Source: Geojedonia sp051814705
Lineage (GTDB): Bacteria; Bacteroidota; Bacteroidia; Flavobacteriales; Flavobacteriaceae
Length of the DNA: 64,000 bases
Direction of reading: 5' to 3'
NCBI GenBank assembly: GCA_051814705.1
Contig: JBPWQW010000001.1
Coordinates: 186,001 to 250,000, forward strand
A model generated the notes under the pieces. It ran no database searches. It worked only from the letters and a program-made list of their open reading frames with translations, and had not been told where the DNA came from. A program made the translations under genes and the position numbers. Numbering within the stretch: position 1 is the stretch's first letter; each line of letters opens with the position of its first letter. This document shows positions 36,244 through 45,701 of the stretch, piece after piece.

Positions 36244-38562
36244 ATGAATAAACTAAACAAAATCCATTTCTTTATTTTAAGCATTATGACCTTGTTATGT
36301 GTGTCATGCAATTCTGAAAAAAAGAATTCAAAAACTTCATCAAGCACAAATCCTTTTGAACAACAAGTCGACTCCATTTTGAGTTTAATGACCTTGGATG
36401 AAAAATTAGGGCAATTGAATTTACCCAGTGCAGGACAATTTACTACTGGCCAAGCAACAAGTTCAGATATTGCAGCAAAAATTGAAAACGGACTTGTTGG
36501 AGGTTTATTCAACATTAAATCAGTAGCAAGTATCAAAGAAATTCAAAAAATCGCCCTTGAAAAAAGCCGTCTGAAAATCCCATTACTGTTTGGAATGGAT
36601 GTGATTCATGGCTACGAAACTACATTTCCCATCCCTTTAGGCTTGTCCTGTTCTTGGGATATGGACTTAATAAAACAAACGGCACGTACCGCAGCAATTG
36701 AAGCTAGTGCAGACGGTATTAATTGGACGTTTTCTCCTATGGTTGATATTTCTAGAGACCCACGTTGGGGACGCGTTTCAGAAGGTTCAGGCGAAGATCC
36801 ATATTTGGGAAGTCAAATTGCAAAAGCTATGGTTGAAGGCTATCAAGGTGATGATCTTTCAGACAGTAGAACTTTAATGGCCTGCGTTAAACATTTTGCA
36901 CTGTATGGAGCATCAGAAGCTGGGAAAGACTACAACACGGTCGACATGAGCAAAATTAGAATGTATAATGAGTATTTACCCCCTTACAAAGCAGCAATTG
37001 ATGCGGGAGTTGGTTCGGTAATGGCCTCTTTTAATGAAATTGATGGCATACCGGCAACTGGAAACAAATGGTTACTGACCGAATTGTTAAGAAATCAATG
37101 GAATTTTAATGGTTTTGTGGTCAGCGATTATACGGGAATCAATGAAATGGTCGATCATGGAGTGGGCAATTTGCAACAAGTGTCTGCTATGGCCTTAAAT
37201 GCAGGAGTGGATATGGATATGGTGGGCGAAGGCTTGTTAACGACTTTAAAAAAATCCTTGGAGGAAGGCAAAGTGGCCTTAAGTGATATTGATACCGCGG
37301 TAAAACGCATACTAACAGCAAAATACCAATTGGGTTTGTTTGATGACCCTTATAAATATTGTGACGAGGATAGAGCCAAGACTGAAATTTTTACAGATGA
37401 ACATAGAGCTTTTGCCCGAAAAGTGGCTTCAGAATCCATGGTATTGTTGAAGAATGACAATCAGGTTTTGCCATTAAAAAAATCAGGCACAATTGCCTTG
37501 GTTGGTCCTTTGGCCAATACAGCCGTCAATATGGCCGGAACTTGGAGCGTCGCAACGCGCCAGGAAAAATCGAATCCTTTATTGAAAGGCTTAAAGACTG
37601 TTGCTGGCGAAAATGTCAATATCCTTTATGCCAAAGGCAGTAATGTAGATTACGATCTGGAGTTTGAAATGCACTCTACCATGTTTGGAAAAGAAATTCC
37701 ACGTGATGGAAGAACCGACAAACAGCTGCTGGATGAAGCCTTATCCATAGCCTCTCAGTCTGACGTAATTGTGGCGGCAATAGGGGAAACTGCCGAAATG
37801 AGTGGAGAAAGCAGTAGCAGAAGTGACATTGAGATCCCACAAGCTCAAAAAGATTTGTTAAATGCCCTACTTAAGACCGGAAAACCTGTGGTTTTGGTTC
37901 TCTTTACGGGAAGACCATTAGCCATTGATGAAGAACACAAAAATGTCCCTGCAATTTTAAACGTTTGGTTTCCTGGAAGTGAAGCCGGATTGGCCATTGC
38001 CGATGTCCTGTTTGGCGATGTCAATCCATCTGGCAAACTTTCTGCTACCTTCCCACAAAATGTGGGACAGATTCCTATTTTTTACAACCACAAAAATACG
38101 GGACGCCCATTGGGCAACACCGAAGGAAAGTTTGAGAAATTCCGTTCCAATTATTTAGATGTCCGTAACGAACCCTTATATCCATTTGGCTATGGCTTGA
38201 GTTATACCACATTTGATTATAACAATTTAAAGTTGAGCACAAACCAACTAAATTTTGAAGACTCCATCGAGGTTTCTGTTGATGTTACCAATTCAGGCGA
38301 TTATGATGGCAAAGAAGTAGTGCAACTCTATATCCGCGACTTGGTGGGTTCTGTAACACGACCAGTAAAAGAATTAAAGGGCTTCCAAAAGATATTGATC
38401 AAAAAGGGGGAAACCAAAACAATCACTTTCAAATTGACCGTTGAAGACTTAAAATTCTATAATTACAATTTGGACTTTGTTGCAGAGCCTGGGGATTTTG
38501 AAGTCTTTGTTGGCACCAATTCTGATGCGTCATTAAAAGCACAATTTGAGCTAATTCAATAA
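36244..38562 (+). CDS. GH3 beta-glucosidase-type lipoprotein
   Basis: This 772-residue protein has a lipoprotein signal ending in VSC. The GH3 N-terminal domain contains MDVIHGY, DPRWGR and VKHFALYG, with nucleophile Asp295 in VVSDYTG. The C-terminal domain includes GE-TAEMSGESSSR, which probably holds the acid/base, and a fibronectin-like end (~680-770). It is similar in build to BglX-like exo-beta-glucosidases. In beta-1,2-glucan loci a GH3 enzyme cuts the short oligosaccharides to glucose, which suits this position after two GH144 genes. It should be periplasmic. Confidence 0.92.
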   Translation: MNKLNKIHFFILSIMTLLCVSCNSEKKNSKTSSSTNPFEQQVDSILSLMTLDEKLGQLNLPSAGQFTTGQATSSDIAAKIENGLVGGLFNIKSVASIKEIQKIALEKSRLKIPLLFGMDVIHGYETTFPIPLGLSCSWDMDLIKQTARTAAIEASADGINWTFSPMVDISRDPRWGRVSEGSGEDPYLGSQIAKAMVEGYQGDDLSDSRTLMACVKHFALYGASEAGKDYNTVDMSKIRMYNEYLPPYKAAIDAGVGSVMASFNEIDGIPATGNKWLLTELLRNQWNFNGFVVSDYTGINEMVDHGVGNLQQVSAMALNAGVDMDMVGEGLLTTLKKSLEEGKVALSDIDTAVKRILTAKYQLGLFDDPYKYCDEDRAKTEIFTDEHRAFARKVASESMVLLKNDNQVLPLKKSGTIALVGPLANTAVNMAGTWSVATRQEKSNPLLKGLKTVAGENVNILYAKGSNVDYDLEFEMHSTMFGKEIPRDGRTDKQLLDEALSIASQSDVIVAAIGETAEMSGESSSRSDIEIPQAQKDLLNALLKTGKPVVLVLFTGRPLAIDEEHKNVPAILNVWFPGSEAGLAIADVLFGDVNPSGKLSATFPQNVGQIPIFYNHKNTGRPLGNTEGKFEKFRSNYLDVRNEPLYPFGYGLSYTTFDYNNLKLSTNQLNFEDSIEVSVDVTNSGDYDGKEVVQLYIRDLVGSVTRPVKELKGFQKILIKKGETKTITFKLTVEDLKFYNYNLDFVAEPGDFEVFVGTNSDASLKAQFELIQ

Positions 38563-38655
38563 AAAAGCTGATGCCTACCTCTTTCAAATTGAAGTTTTTA
38601 ATGCCAAGTGCAAAAAGGGTATACAGAAATTATTAAATTGGAATAAACTATAAAA

Positions 38656-41268
38656 ATGAAATCTTTCGTATTTAGTCTTAACAAATTCAAATTTTGCTTT
38701 GTATTGATTTTGTGCGGGCAAATCGCTTTTTCCCAGCATACCATTATCAATTCAGGATGGCAATTTTCAACCGATAAGACCAAATGGGAAACGGTCAATC
38801 TTCCCCATACTTGGAACACCCTTGACGCCTTTGATGATGAACCTGGATATTACAGAGGTTTAGGCTTTTATAAAAAGCAACTCTATTTCTCAAATGATCT
38901 GAAAGAAAAGGTTCATTACCTTAAATTTAACAGCGTCAATCAAGAGGCAACGGTTTATATCAATGGAATTTTAGTGGGTAACCACAAAGGTGGTTACACA
39001 GCTTTTAATTTCGATATTTCCCCATTTTTAAATTATGAGAATTACAACCTAATTGAAGTTGCAGTAGATAATACACACAACGAAGATATACCACCATTGG
39101 ATGCCGATTTTACCTTTTATGGCGGCATCTATCGCAATGTAGAATTGATTTCACTCCAAAAACTACATTTCTCTCTAAACGATTTTGCTTCAGATGGTTA
39201 TTATGTACATTACAAAAATGTGAGTAAAAAAAGTGCCACTATCGAAATTACAGCGCTTTTACAGAACAAGGGCACTAAGGACAAAAATGCATTTTTGGAT
39301 ATCCAACTGTTGGACCAAAACGGCAAAGTTGTTCAGTTTCATACCGAAAAACTGAAATTGCCTGCCCAAGCTTCCAATAGCTTTGTTATCAAGCTACCAG
39401 AACTATTCGGTCCAAATTTATGGTCGCCCGATAATCCATATCTGTACACCATAAACTTGACCTTATCTGAAAATGGGACGGTATGGGACAAAAAAACGGG
39501 TCCAGTGGGCTTCCGATGGCTAAAAGTTGACCCCGACAAAGGGTTCATTCTAAATGGAAAACCTCTCAAATTAATTGGCGTTAACCGACATCAGGATTTT
39601 GAAGGATTGGGAAATGCAGTCCCAATTGAACTTCAGTTAAAGGATATCGACATCATCAAAAATATGGGCGCCAATGTCATTCGGTTTGCCCATTACCCAC
39701 ATTCTCGAGAACTGTATGAGAGGTGTGATAAGCTCGGGATTTTGGTATGGACCGAAATCCCCATCGTTAACAAAGTTACCAATTCCAAAGCCTTTTTCGA
39801 AACCAGTTTGAACATGCAAAAGGAGCATGTTAAACAGTACATCAACCATCCTTCGGTGGTCATGTTTGGTTATATGAATGAAATATTCTTAAGGTTGGCT
39901 TTTGATAACAAATCTTCAAAAGAAGAAAAGGAACAGCTCAAGAAAGTGTCATTGGATCTGGCAACCCAATTGGAAGATTTGACCCGAACATTAGCACCCA
40001 ACCATATCACGGTGATGGCCTGCCACTTAAACGAAGTGTACAACGACACCGGAATAGCCGATTTACCAATGCTGTTGGGATGGAACCTCTACTTTGGATG
40101 GTACGATAAGGACATTCCCGATTTGGGTGCATTTTTGGATGAGCAGCATCAACGCTATCCCAAACGATCCCTATTTCTTTCGGAATATGGCCCAGGTGCC
40201 GATGTTAGGATATTTACCAAAACACCAAAAAAGTTTGACTTTTCATTGGACTATCAATCAAAATTGCACACCTCCTATTTTCAGCAAATTATGGATAGAC
40301 CTTTTATGGCTGGGATGACGGCTTGGAATTTTGCCGATTTTGGTTCGGAATTTCGTGGTGACGCCATTCCGCATGTCAATCAAAAAGGATTGGTACAATA
40401 CGACCGAACGCCCAAAGATGTATATTATTGGTACAAATCGGTCTTGGACAAAAAGGAACCTTTTGTTCATGTGGCAACAGATTATTTGTCTGGACTGACC
40501 TTGTTTGGAAACACAACATACCCTATTCAAATCTATTCCAATCAAGATGAAGTTTCGGTGATGTTAAACGGTCAATCCTTGGGCAATTTTAAAATTAATA
40601 ATGGTTTGGCCACTGTTGAAGTCCTTTTTTTAAATGGAAAAAATAACCTAAAGGCCATTTCGGGTGCCACTGAAGTTGAAAAGACGGTCGACGTTTTACG
40701 TTTAGACACTTTGGATTTCAAAAACTTTAGCCGTTTTGGAATCAATGTAGGTTCCCATTTCTATTTTACCGACTCGGAACATCAAATCACATGGGTTCCA
40801 GACCAACCCTATCAAAGAGGGTTATTTGGCCATTTTGACGGAAAGGTCTTCAATTTAAACAAGGACAAACATCAAGGGATTCCTTTTAATATCAAAAACA
40901 ATACTTCAGAACCCCTATTCCAGACCATGCTCGAAGGTTGTTCTACCTATAAAGTTGACATTCCTAAAGGAATCTATAAAGTGAGTTTGTTTTTTGTTGA
41001 ACCACAAATAAAAAACACAAATGACCTGTATAGTTTAAAGGCTTCAGATGGCCCTAACCCTAGCAACAACCAACGCATTTTTGATGTGTATTTAAATAAA
41101 GAATTACTGCAATCCCATTTCAATTTGGCTTCAGAATATCCAGAAAAATATGGCGTCAAAATAACAGGGGTTATTACTATAAACGATGAGAATGGTTTAG
41201 CTGTACATTTAAAACCCGTACTAGGCGAGTCTGTAATTAGTGGTTTGTTAATCGAAAAATTAGACTAA
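38656..41268 (+). CDS. GH2 glycosidase with C-terminal malectin-like domain
   Basis: This 870-residue protein has a signal peptide ending in AFSQ. The order is a sugar-binding domain (~25-165), Ig-like domain (~170-275), TIM barrel (~280-590), then an Ig-like and a malectin-like domain (~690-870, starting RFGINVGSHFYFTDSE). Acid/base Glu409 is in GYMNEIF and nucleophile Glu510 in LSEYGPG. GH2 covers beta-galactosidases, glucuronidases, mannosidases and others, so the linkage cut is not fixed. The malectin-like tail may bind glucosyl disaccharides. A 93-base gap separates it from GH3, the largest in the enzyme run. Confidence 0.9.
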   Translation: MKSFVFSLNKFKFCFVLILCGQIAFSQHTIINSGWQFSTDKTKWETVNLPHTWNTLDAFDDEPGYYRGLGFYKKQLYFSNDLKEKVHYLKFNSVNQEATVYINGILVGNHKGGYTAFNFDISPFLNYENYNLIEVAVDNTHNEDIPPLDADFTFYGGIYRNVELISLQKLHFSLNDFASDGYYVHYKNVSKKSATIEITALLQNKGTKDKNAFLDIQLLDQNGKVVQFHTEKLKLPAQASNSFVIKLPELFGPNLWSPDNPYLYTINLTLSENGTVWDKKTGPVGFRWLKVDPDKGFILNGKPLKLIGVNRHQDFEGLGNAVPIELQLKDIDIIKNMGANVIRFAHYPHSRELYERCDKLGILVWTEIPIVNKVTNSKAFFETSLNMQKEHVKQYINHPSVVMFGYMNEIFLRLAFDNKSSKEEKEQLKKVSLDLATQLEDLTRTLAPNHITVMACHLNEVYNDTGIADLPMLLGWNLYFGWYDKDIPDLGAFLDEQHQRYPKRSLFLSEYGPGADVRIFTKTPKKFDFSLDYQSKLHTSYFQQIMDRPFMAGMTAWNFADFGSEFRGDAIPHVNQKGLVQYDRTPKDVYYWYKSVLDKKEPFVHVATDYLSGLTLFGNTTYPIQIYSNQDEVSVMLNGQSLGNFKINNGLATVEVLFLNGKNNLKAISGATEVEKTVDVLRLDTLDFKNFSRFGINVGSHFYFTDSEHQITWVPDQPYQRGLFGHFDGKVFNLNKDKHQGIPFNIKNNTSEPLFQTMLEGCSTYKVDIPKGIYKVSLFFVEPQIKNTNDLYSLKASDGPNPSNNQRIFDVYLNKELLQSHFNLASEYPEKYGVKITGVITINDENGLAVHLKPVLGESVISGLLIEKLD

Positions 41269-41328
41269 GACGATATACTCTATTAATAGCCACATAAAAC
41301 AAACAAAAATCAAAACACAAAAACAATC

Positions 41329-43011
41329 ATGAAGTCAATAATTTATGTGTTCAGTATAGCAATACTGTTGCCCTCTTGTAAAGAAAAAGAAGTTTTTGTT
41401 GCACCTCAACAACGGCCCAACATCATTTACATTATGGCTGATGACCATGCTGAACAGGCCATTAGTGCCTATGGTCATCCTATAAGTCTTTTGGCACCAA
41501 CCCCAAACATCGACCGAATAGCCAAAGAAGGCGCCTTGTTCAGAAATAACTTCTGTACCAATTCCATTTGTGGCCCAAGTCGTGCTGTAGTGCTTACCGG
41601 AAAGTTTAGCCATGTCAATGGTTTTAGAATGAATGGCGATCGATTTGATGACAGCCAACAAACCTTTCCTAAATTGCTCCAAAAAGTAGGCTATACTACA
41701 GGAATTGTGGGCAAATGGCATTTATATGGCTTGCCCCAAGGGTTTGATTATTGGAAGATCTTAGATGATCAGGGACACTATTATAATCCTACTTTTATTT
41801 ATCAAGGCACAAATGGAGGAGAAGCCGATACCTTGGATGTTCCCGGTTATGCCACCGATATCATTACCGATCAAGCCATTGCCTATTTGGATCAGGTTAA
41901 AGATAGCAGCAAACCTTTTATGCTCATGGTACACCATAAAGCACCGCATCGCAACTGGATGCCAGCACTTCGTCATCTCAATAAATATGATGCCATTCAA
42001 TTTCCTTTGCCCGATACCTATTTCACCAACCATGAAGGATCTTTGGGTTCCAAACTACAACAGCAAACCATTTATGCAGATATGTATGAAGGCCACGATT
42101 TGAAAATGACCAAGAAAAAGGGAAGCCCAGAATTGGCTCATAATCCATGGACGAATGATTTTGACCGAATGACACCTGAGCAACGAAAAATATGGGACGA
42201 GGCCTATATGCCAAAAAATGACGCCTTTCATGATGCAAAATTAACGGGAAAAGCATTGGCCGAATGGAAAGGGCAACGTTACCTTCACGAATATTTGGCC
42301 ACCATTGCCTCAGTAGATGAAGGGGTGGGAAAACTGTTGGATTATTTAAAAGTCAATGGTCTGGAAGATAATACCATTGTTATTTACACCACCGATCAAG
42401 GCTTTTATTTGGGTGAAAAAGGCTGGTTTGACAAACGTTATATGTACGAGAAATCTTTGGCAATGCCATTGTTGGTAAAGTATCCCGGTCATATCAAAGC
42501 GGGAAGTGAAGTGGATGCCTTAACCCAAAATCTAGATTTTGCCGAAACCTTTTTGGACTATGCAGGTGTCCCTATACCAGAAGATATGCAAGGTAAATCC
42601 TTACGCCCACTTTTGGAAGGCACCATGAACAACGACGATTTTAGAGATGCGGTGTATTACCACTACTACGATTTTCCTGCCTTCCATATGGTCAAAAAAC
42701 ATTATGGTGTAAGAACAAAACGCTATAAACTCATGCATTTTTATGATGACATCGACACTTGGGAACTTTATGATTTGGAAGAAGATCCCAAGGAAATCCA
42801 CAACCAAATCGACAATCCAAAATATGATGACATTGAGGAAAAACTGCGTCTAAAATTGTCGGAATTGGAAGTCCAATACAAAGTCACAGATAAGGAACTG
42901 GAGCGCGCTCCAAAAGAACGTGTTGAAAATGCTTATAAACAATTTAAAAAATTGCGTGGGAATACGGGAACTTCATATGATCCCATTACCAATAAAGATA
43001 AAAAGCTTTGA
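41329..43011 (+). CDS. Formylglycine-type sulfatase (S1 family) lipoprotein
   Basis: The 560-residue protein has a lipoprotein signal ending in PSC. The metal-binding MADDH lies at ~37-40. The key motif is CGPSR with Cys81, which a formylglycine-generating enzyme converts to the catalytic residue. GKWHLYG follows near ~125. Later metal ligands are in YTTDQG. The C-terminal part includes WELYDLEEDP, typical of S1 sulfatases. It should remove sulfate from a glycan or a glycan-derived oligosaccharide. Its presence shows that the target or one of its co-substrates is sulfated. No maturation enzyme gene is in the window. Confidence 0.92.
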   Translation: MKSIIYVFSIAILLPSCKEKEVFVAPQQRPNIIYIMADDHAEQAISAYGHPISLLAPTPNIDRIAKEGALFRNNFCTNSICGPSRAVVLTGKFSHVNGFRMNGDRFDDSQQTFPKLLQKVGYTTGIVGKWHLYGLPQGFDYWKILDDQGHYYNPTFIYQGTNGGEADTLDVPGYATDIITDQAIAYLDQVKDSSKPFMLMVHHKAPHRNWMPALRHLNKYDAIQFPLPDTYFTNHEGSLGSKLQQQTIYADMYEGHDLKMTKKKGSPELAHNPWTNDFDRMTPEQRKIWDEAYMPKNDAFHDAKLTGKALAEWKGQRYLHEYLATIASVDEGVGKLLDYLKVNGLEDNTIVIYTTDQGFYLGEKGWFDKRYMYEKSLAMPLLVKYPGHIKAGSEVDALTQNLDFAETFLDYAGVPIPEDMQGKSLRPLLEGTMNNDDFRDAVYYHYYDFPAFHMVKKHYGVRTKRYKLMHFYDDIDTWELYDLEEDPKEIHNQIDNPKYDDIEEKLRLKLSELEVQYKVTDKELERAPKERVENAYKQFKKLRGNTGTSYDPITNKDKKL

Positions 43012-43013
43012 CC

Positions 43014-44855
43014 ATGAAACGACTTGCTTATTTTATATTCTTTTGGATTCTCATTTCATGTAATGGGAATACAAAAAACAAAGAGGATGGCAATTCTTCC
43101 TCGGAAATTGTTGAACAAAAAAAAATCAAAACCTATTGCAATCCATTGGATATTGACTATACCTACATGGTTTACAATTCAAGCAGGAATATATCCTATC
43201 GCTCAGGTGCCGATCCAGCGGTTATCGAATATCGTGGCGAATACTATATGTTCGTGACGCGTTCTTTTGGTTATTGGCATTCCACCGATCTGGTAAACTG
43301 GAAATTTATTAAGCCCCAACAATGGTTTTTTGAAGGCAGCAACGCCCCCACAGCTTTTAATTATAAAGATTCTCTGGTGTACTTTGCAGGTAATCCGGCG
43401 GGTTACGGGAGTATTCTTTATACCGACGATCCAAAAAGTGGAAAATGGACTCCAACAGCTTCTATTACTAACAACATTCAGGATTCGGAATTGTTCATTG
43501 ACGACGACGGGAAGACCTATCTGTATTGGGGCTCATCCAATGTGCACCCTCTCCATGTAAAAATGCTGAATAAAGATGACCGTTTTCTGGAAACAGGGGT
43601 TAAAAAGGTATTGATCAATCTTGTTGAGGAAGAACACGGATGGGAACGTTTTGGCGAAAACAATTTTCATCCAACGTTAAAAGAAGGCTATATGGAGGGC
43701 GCCTCCATGACCAAGCACAACGGAAAATACTATTTGCAGTATGCCGCTCCGGGCACGCAATTCAATGTATATGCTGATGGGGTATATATTGGAGACACAC
43801 CACTTGGTCCATTCACTTACATGAAAAATAATCCCATGAGCTTTAAGCCGGGTGGTTTTACCAATGGTGCGGGGCATGGCATTACCGTGAAACAAACCAA
43901 TGGACAATATTGGCATTTCGCAACTATGGCGTTGGCGTCTAACGCCCAGTGGGAACGTCGTTTGTGCATGTTTCCTACCTATTTTGATGATGAAGGCTTA
44001 ATGTACACCAATACAGACTATGGCGATTATCCGCGTTTTGGAGCTGACCATCCTACAAAAGCAGGACAGCATAATGGCTGGATGTTGCTTTCGTATAAAG
44101 GAAATGTTACGGTGTCGTCATCCTTAACACAAATCATGAAATTTACTTCGAATGATGACGATGTAGAAGTCACTGAATTACCGCTTGAAAAAAATGCCAA
44201 AGGTGACATTATTTCGAAAGTATTGACCGATGAAAACCCGAAAACGTTTTGGGTAGCCGAAGCGAATGACGATAGACAATGGATAACTGTTGAAATGCTA
44301 AATCCAGGAAAAATCCATGCGTTTCAGTTGAATTTTCACGATCATGAATCAGGTATTTATACGCGTGTCGAGGGACTGAGACACCGTTTTAGCATTGAAG
44401 TATCGGAAGATGGCGAAAGATGGCAAACCGTAGTTGATCGAAGTAATAGCGATAAAGATGCCCCAAATGCTTATATTGTATTGGATAAGCCTGTAAAAGC
44501 AAAGTATGTACGCTATAACAATGTGGAAGTACCAGGTGCCAACTTCGCCATGTCGGAGTTTAGAGTGTTTGGCTTAGGACTTGGCAATGTACCAGAAAAG
44601 GTTACGGGATTCGACATCAAACGTGAAACCGACCGGAGAGATGCAGCATTTAAATGGAATCCTGTAACTGGAGCCCAAGGCTATAACATCCGTTGGGGAA
44701 TTGCCCCAAACAAACTCTACCAGTCCTGGTTGGTTTATGACACCAACGCACATTTTATGCGCTGTTTGGACCGTGATACACCCTATTATTTTAGCATTGA
44801 AGCCTTTAATGAAAACGGTATTTCAGAAAAAAGTGAACTAATTTATGTGGAGTAA
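43014..44855 (+). CDS. GH43-like glycosidase with discoidin and fibronectin-like domains
   Basis: I chose ATG 43014 (613 residues). A TTG six bases earlier overlaps the sulfatase stop and adds only two residues. A lipoprotein signal ends in ISC. The five-bladed propeller shows the GH43 triad: Asp67 in SGADPAV, Asp157 in DSELFIDDDG and Glu228 in YMEGASM. A discoidin-like (F5/8C) domain follows at ~375-520 and a fibronectin-type-III-like end at ~525-613. GH43 enzymes cut arabinosides, xylosides or galactans; the target here is open. It starts 2 bases past the sulfatase gene. Confidence 0.83.
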   Translation: MKRLAYFIFFWILISCNGNTKNKEDGNSSSEIVEQKKIKTYCNPLDIDYTYMVYNSSRNISYRSGADPAVIEYRGEYYMFVTRSFGYWHSTDLVNWKFIKPQQWFFEGSNAPTAFNYKDSLVYFAGNPAGYGSILYTDDPKSGKWTPTASITNNIQDSELFIDDDGKTYLYWGSSNVHPLHVKMLNKDDRFLETGVKKVLINLVEEEHGWERFGENNFHPTLKEGYMEGASMTKHNGKYYLQYAAPGTQFNVYADGVYIGDTPLGPFTYMKNNPMSFKPGGFTNGAGHGITVKQTNGQYWHFATMALASNAQWERRLCMFPTYFDDEGLMYTNTDYGDYPRFGADHPTKAGQHNGWMLLSYKGNVTVSSSLTQIMKFTSNDDDVEVTELPLEKNAKGDIISKVLTDENPKTFWVAEANDDRQWITVEMLNPGKIHAFQLNFHDHESGIYTRVEGLRHRFSIEVSEDGERWQTVVDRSNSDKDAPNAYIVLDKPVKAKYVRYNNVEVPGANFAMSEFRVFGLGLGNVPEKVTGFDIKRETDRRDAAFKWNPVTGAQGYNIRWGIAPNKLYQSWLVYDTNAHFMRCLDRDTPYYFSIEAFNENGISEKSELIYVE

Positions 44856-44867
44856 ATACAATTTGAA

Positions 44868-45692
44868 ATGAAACAACTACTGACCATAATTGGTCTCATT
44901 TTAGGAATGGCTTTAAATGCCCAGGACATATCGGTAATGACCTATAACATCAAACTGGATTACCCAAACGAAGGCGAAAACAGTTGGACCAATCGAAAAC
45001 CCTTTTTTATCAATCAGTTGAAATTTTACGAACCCGATATTTTTGGGGTTCAGGAAGCCATGCCCAATCAGATGAAGGATATGGACAGCTTGCTTTCCAA
45101 TTATAGTTTTGAAGGTGTGGGTCGTGATGATGGTAAGGATGAAGGGGAATATTCCGCTATTTTTTACAATGAAGACAGATTTAAGGTTTTGGAATCTTCT
45201 ACCTTTTGGTTATCGCAAACGCCTGATACTGTATCCATGGGTTGGGATGCCGTTTGCAATAGAGTTTGCACTTATGCCCTATTCCAAAATGCAACTACAA
45301 ATCAAAAATTTTGGGTCTTCAACACCCATTTTGACCATGTGGGTGTGGAAGCTAGAAAAAATAGTGCCACTTTGATTATTCAAAAAATCAAGGCCATTAA
45401 TTCGGAACACCTACCTGTTATTTTAACTGGAGATTTTAATATGGAAGACACCCACGAAAGCATCCAGTTTATAGAACAACAATTCAAGGATTCCAAAGCT
45501 ATGGCCAAAAACAGCTTTGGACCCATTGGGACTTTCAATAATTTCGAGTTTGATAAACCCGTAACACGTCGTATTGATTTTATTTTTGTGAGTCCAGAAA
45601 TTATAGTGGATAAATATGCGGTTTTGAGTGATTCATGGGATTGTAAATACCCATCCGATCATTTGCCGGTTTTTGTAAAAATCAGATTTTGA
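44868..45692 (+). CDS. Exported endonuclease/exonuclease/phosphatase-fold hydrolase
   Basis: The 274-residue protein has a signal peptide ending in LNAQ. EEP motifs are present: MTYNIKLD, GVQEAM with the metal-binding Glu, NTHFDHVG, LTGDFNMED and the final YPSDHLPVFV with the catalytic His. Exported EEP proteins of this kind occur in many Bacteroidetes glycan loci and their substrate is usually unknown. Known relatives cleave phosphodiesters or phosphomonoesters, so one possibility is removal of a phosphorylated substituent. It is the last gene of the locus; a convergent gene ends only 9 bases away. Confidence 0.85.
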   Translation: MKQLLTIIGLILGMALNAQDISVMTYNIKLDYPNEGENSWTNRKPFFINQLKFYEPDIFGVQEAMPNQMKDMDSLLSNYSFEGVGRDDGKDEGEYSAIFYNEDRFKVLESSTFWLSQTPDTVSMGWDAVCNRVCTYALFQNATTNQKFWVFNTHFDHVGVEARKNSATLIIQKIKAINSEHLPVILTGDFNMEDTHESIQFIEQQFKDSKAMAKNSFGPIGTFNNFEFDKPVTRRIDFIFVSPEIIVDKYAVLSDSWDCKYPSDHLPVFVKIRF

Positions 45693-45701
45693 ATATTTCA
45701 G

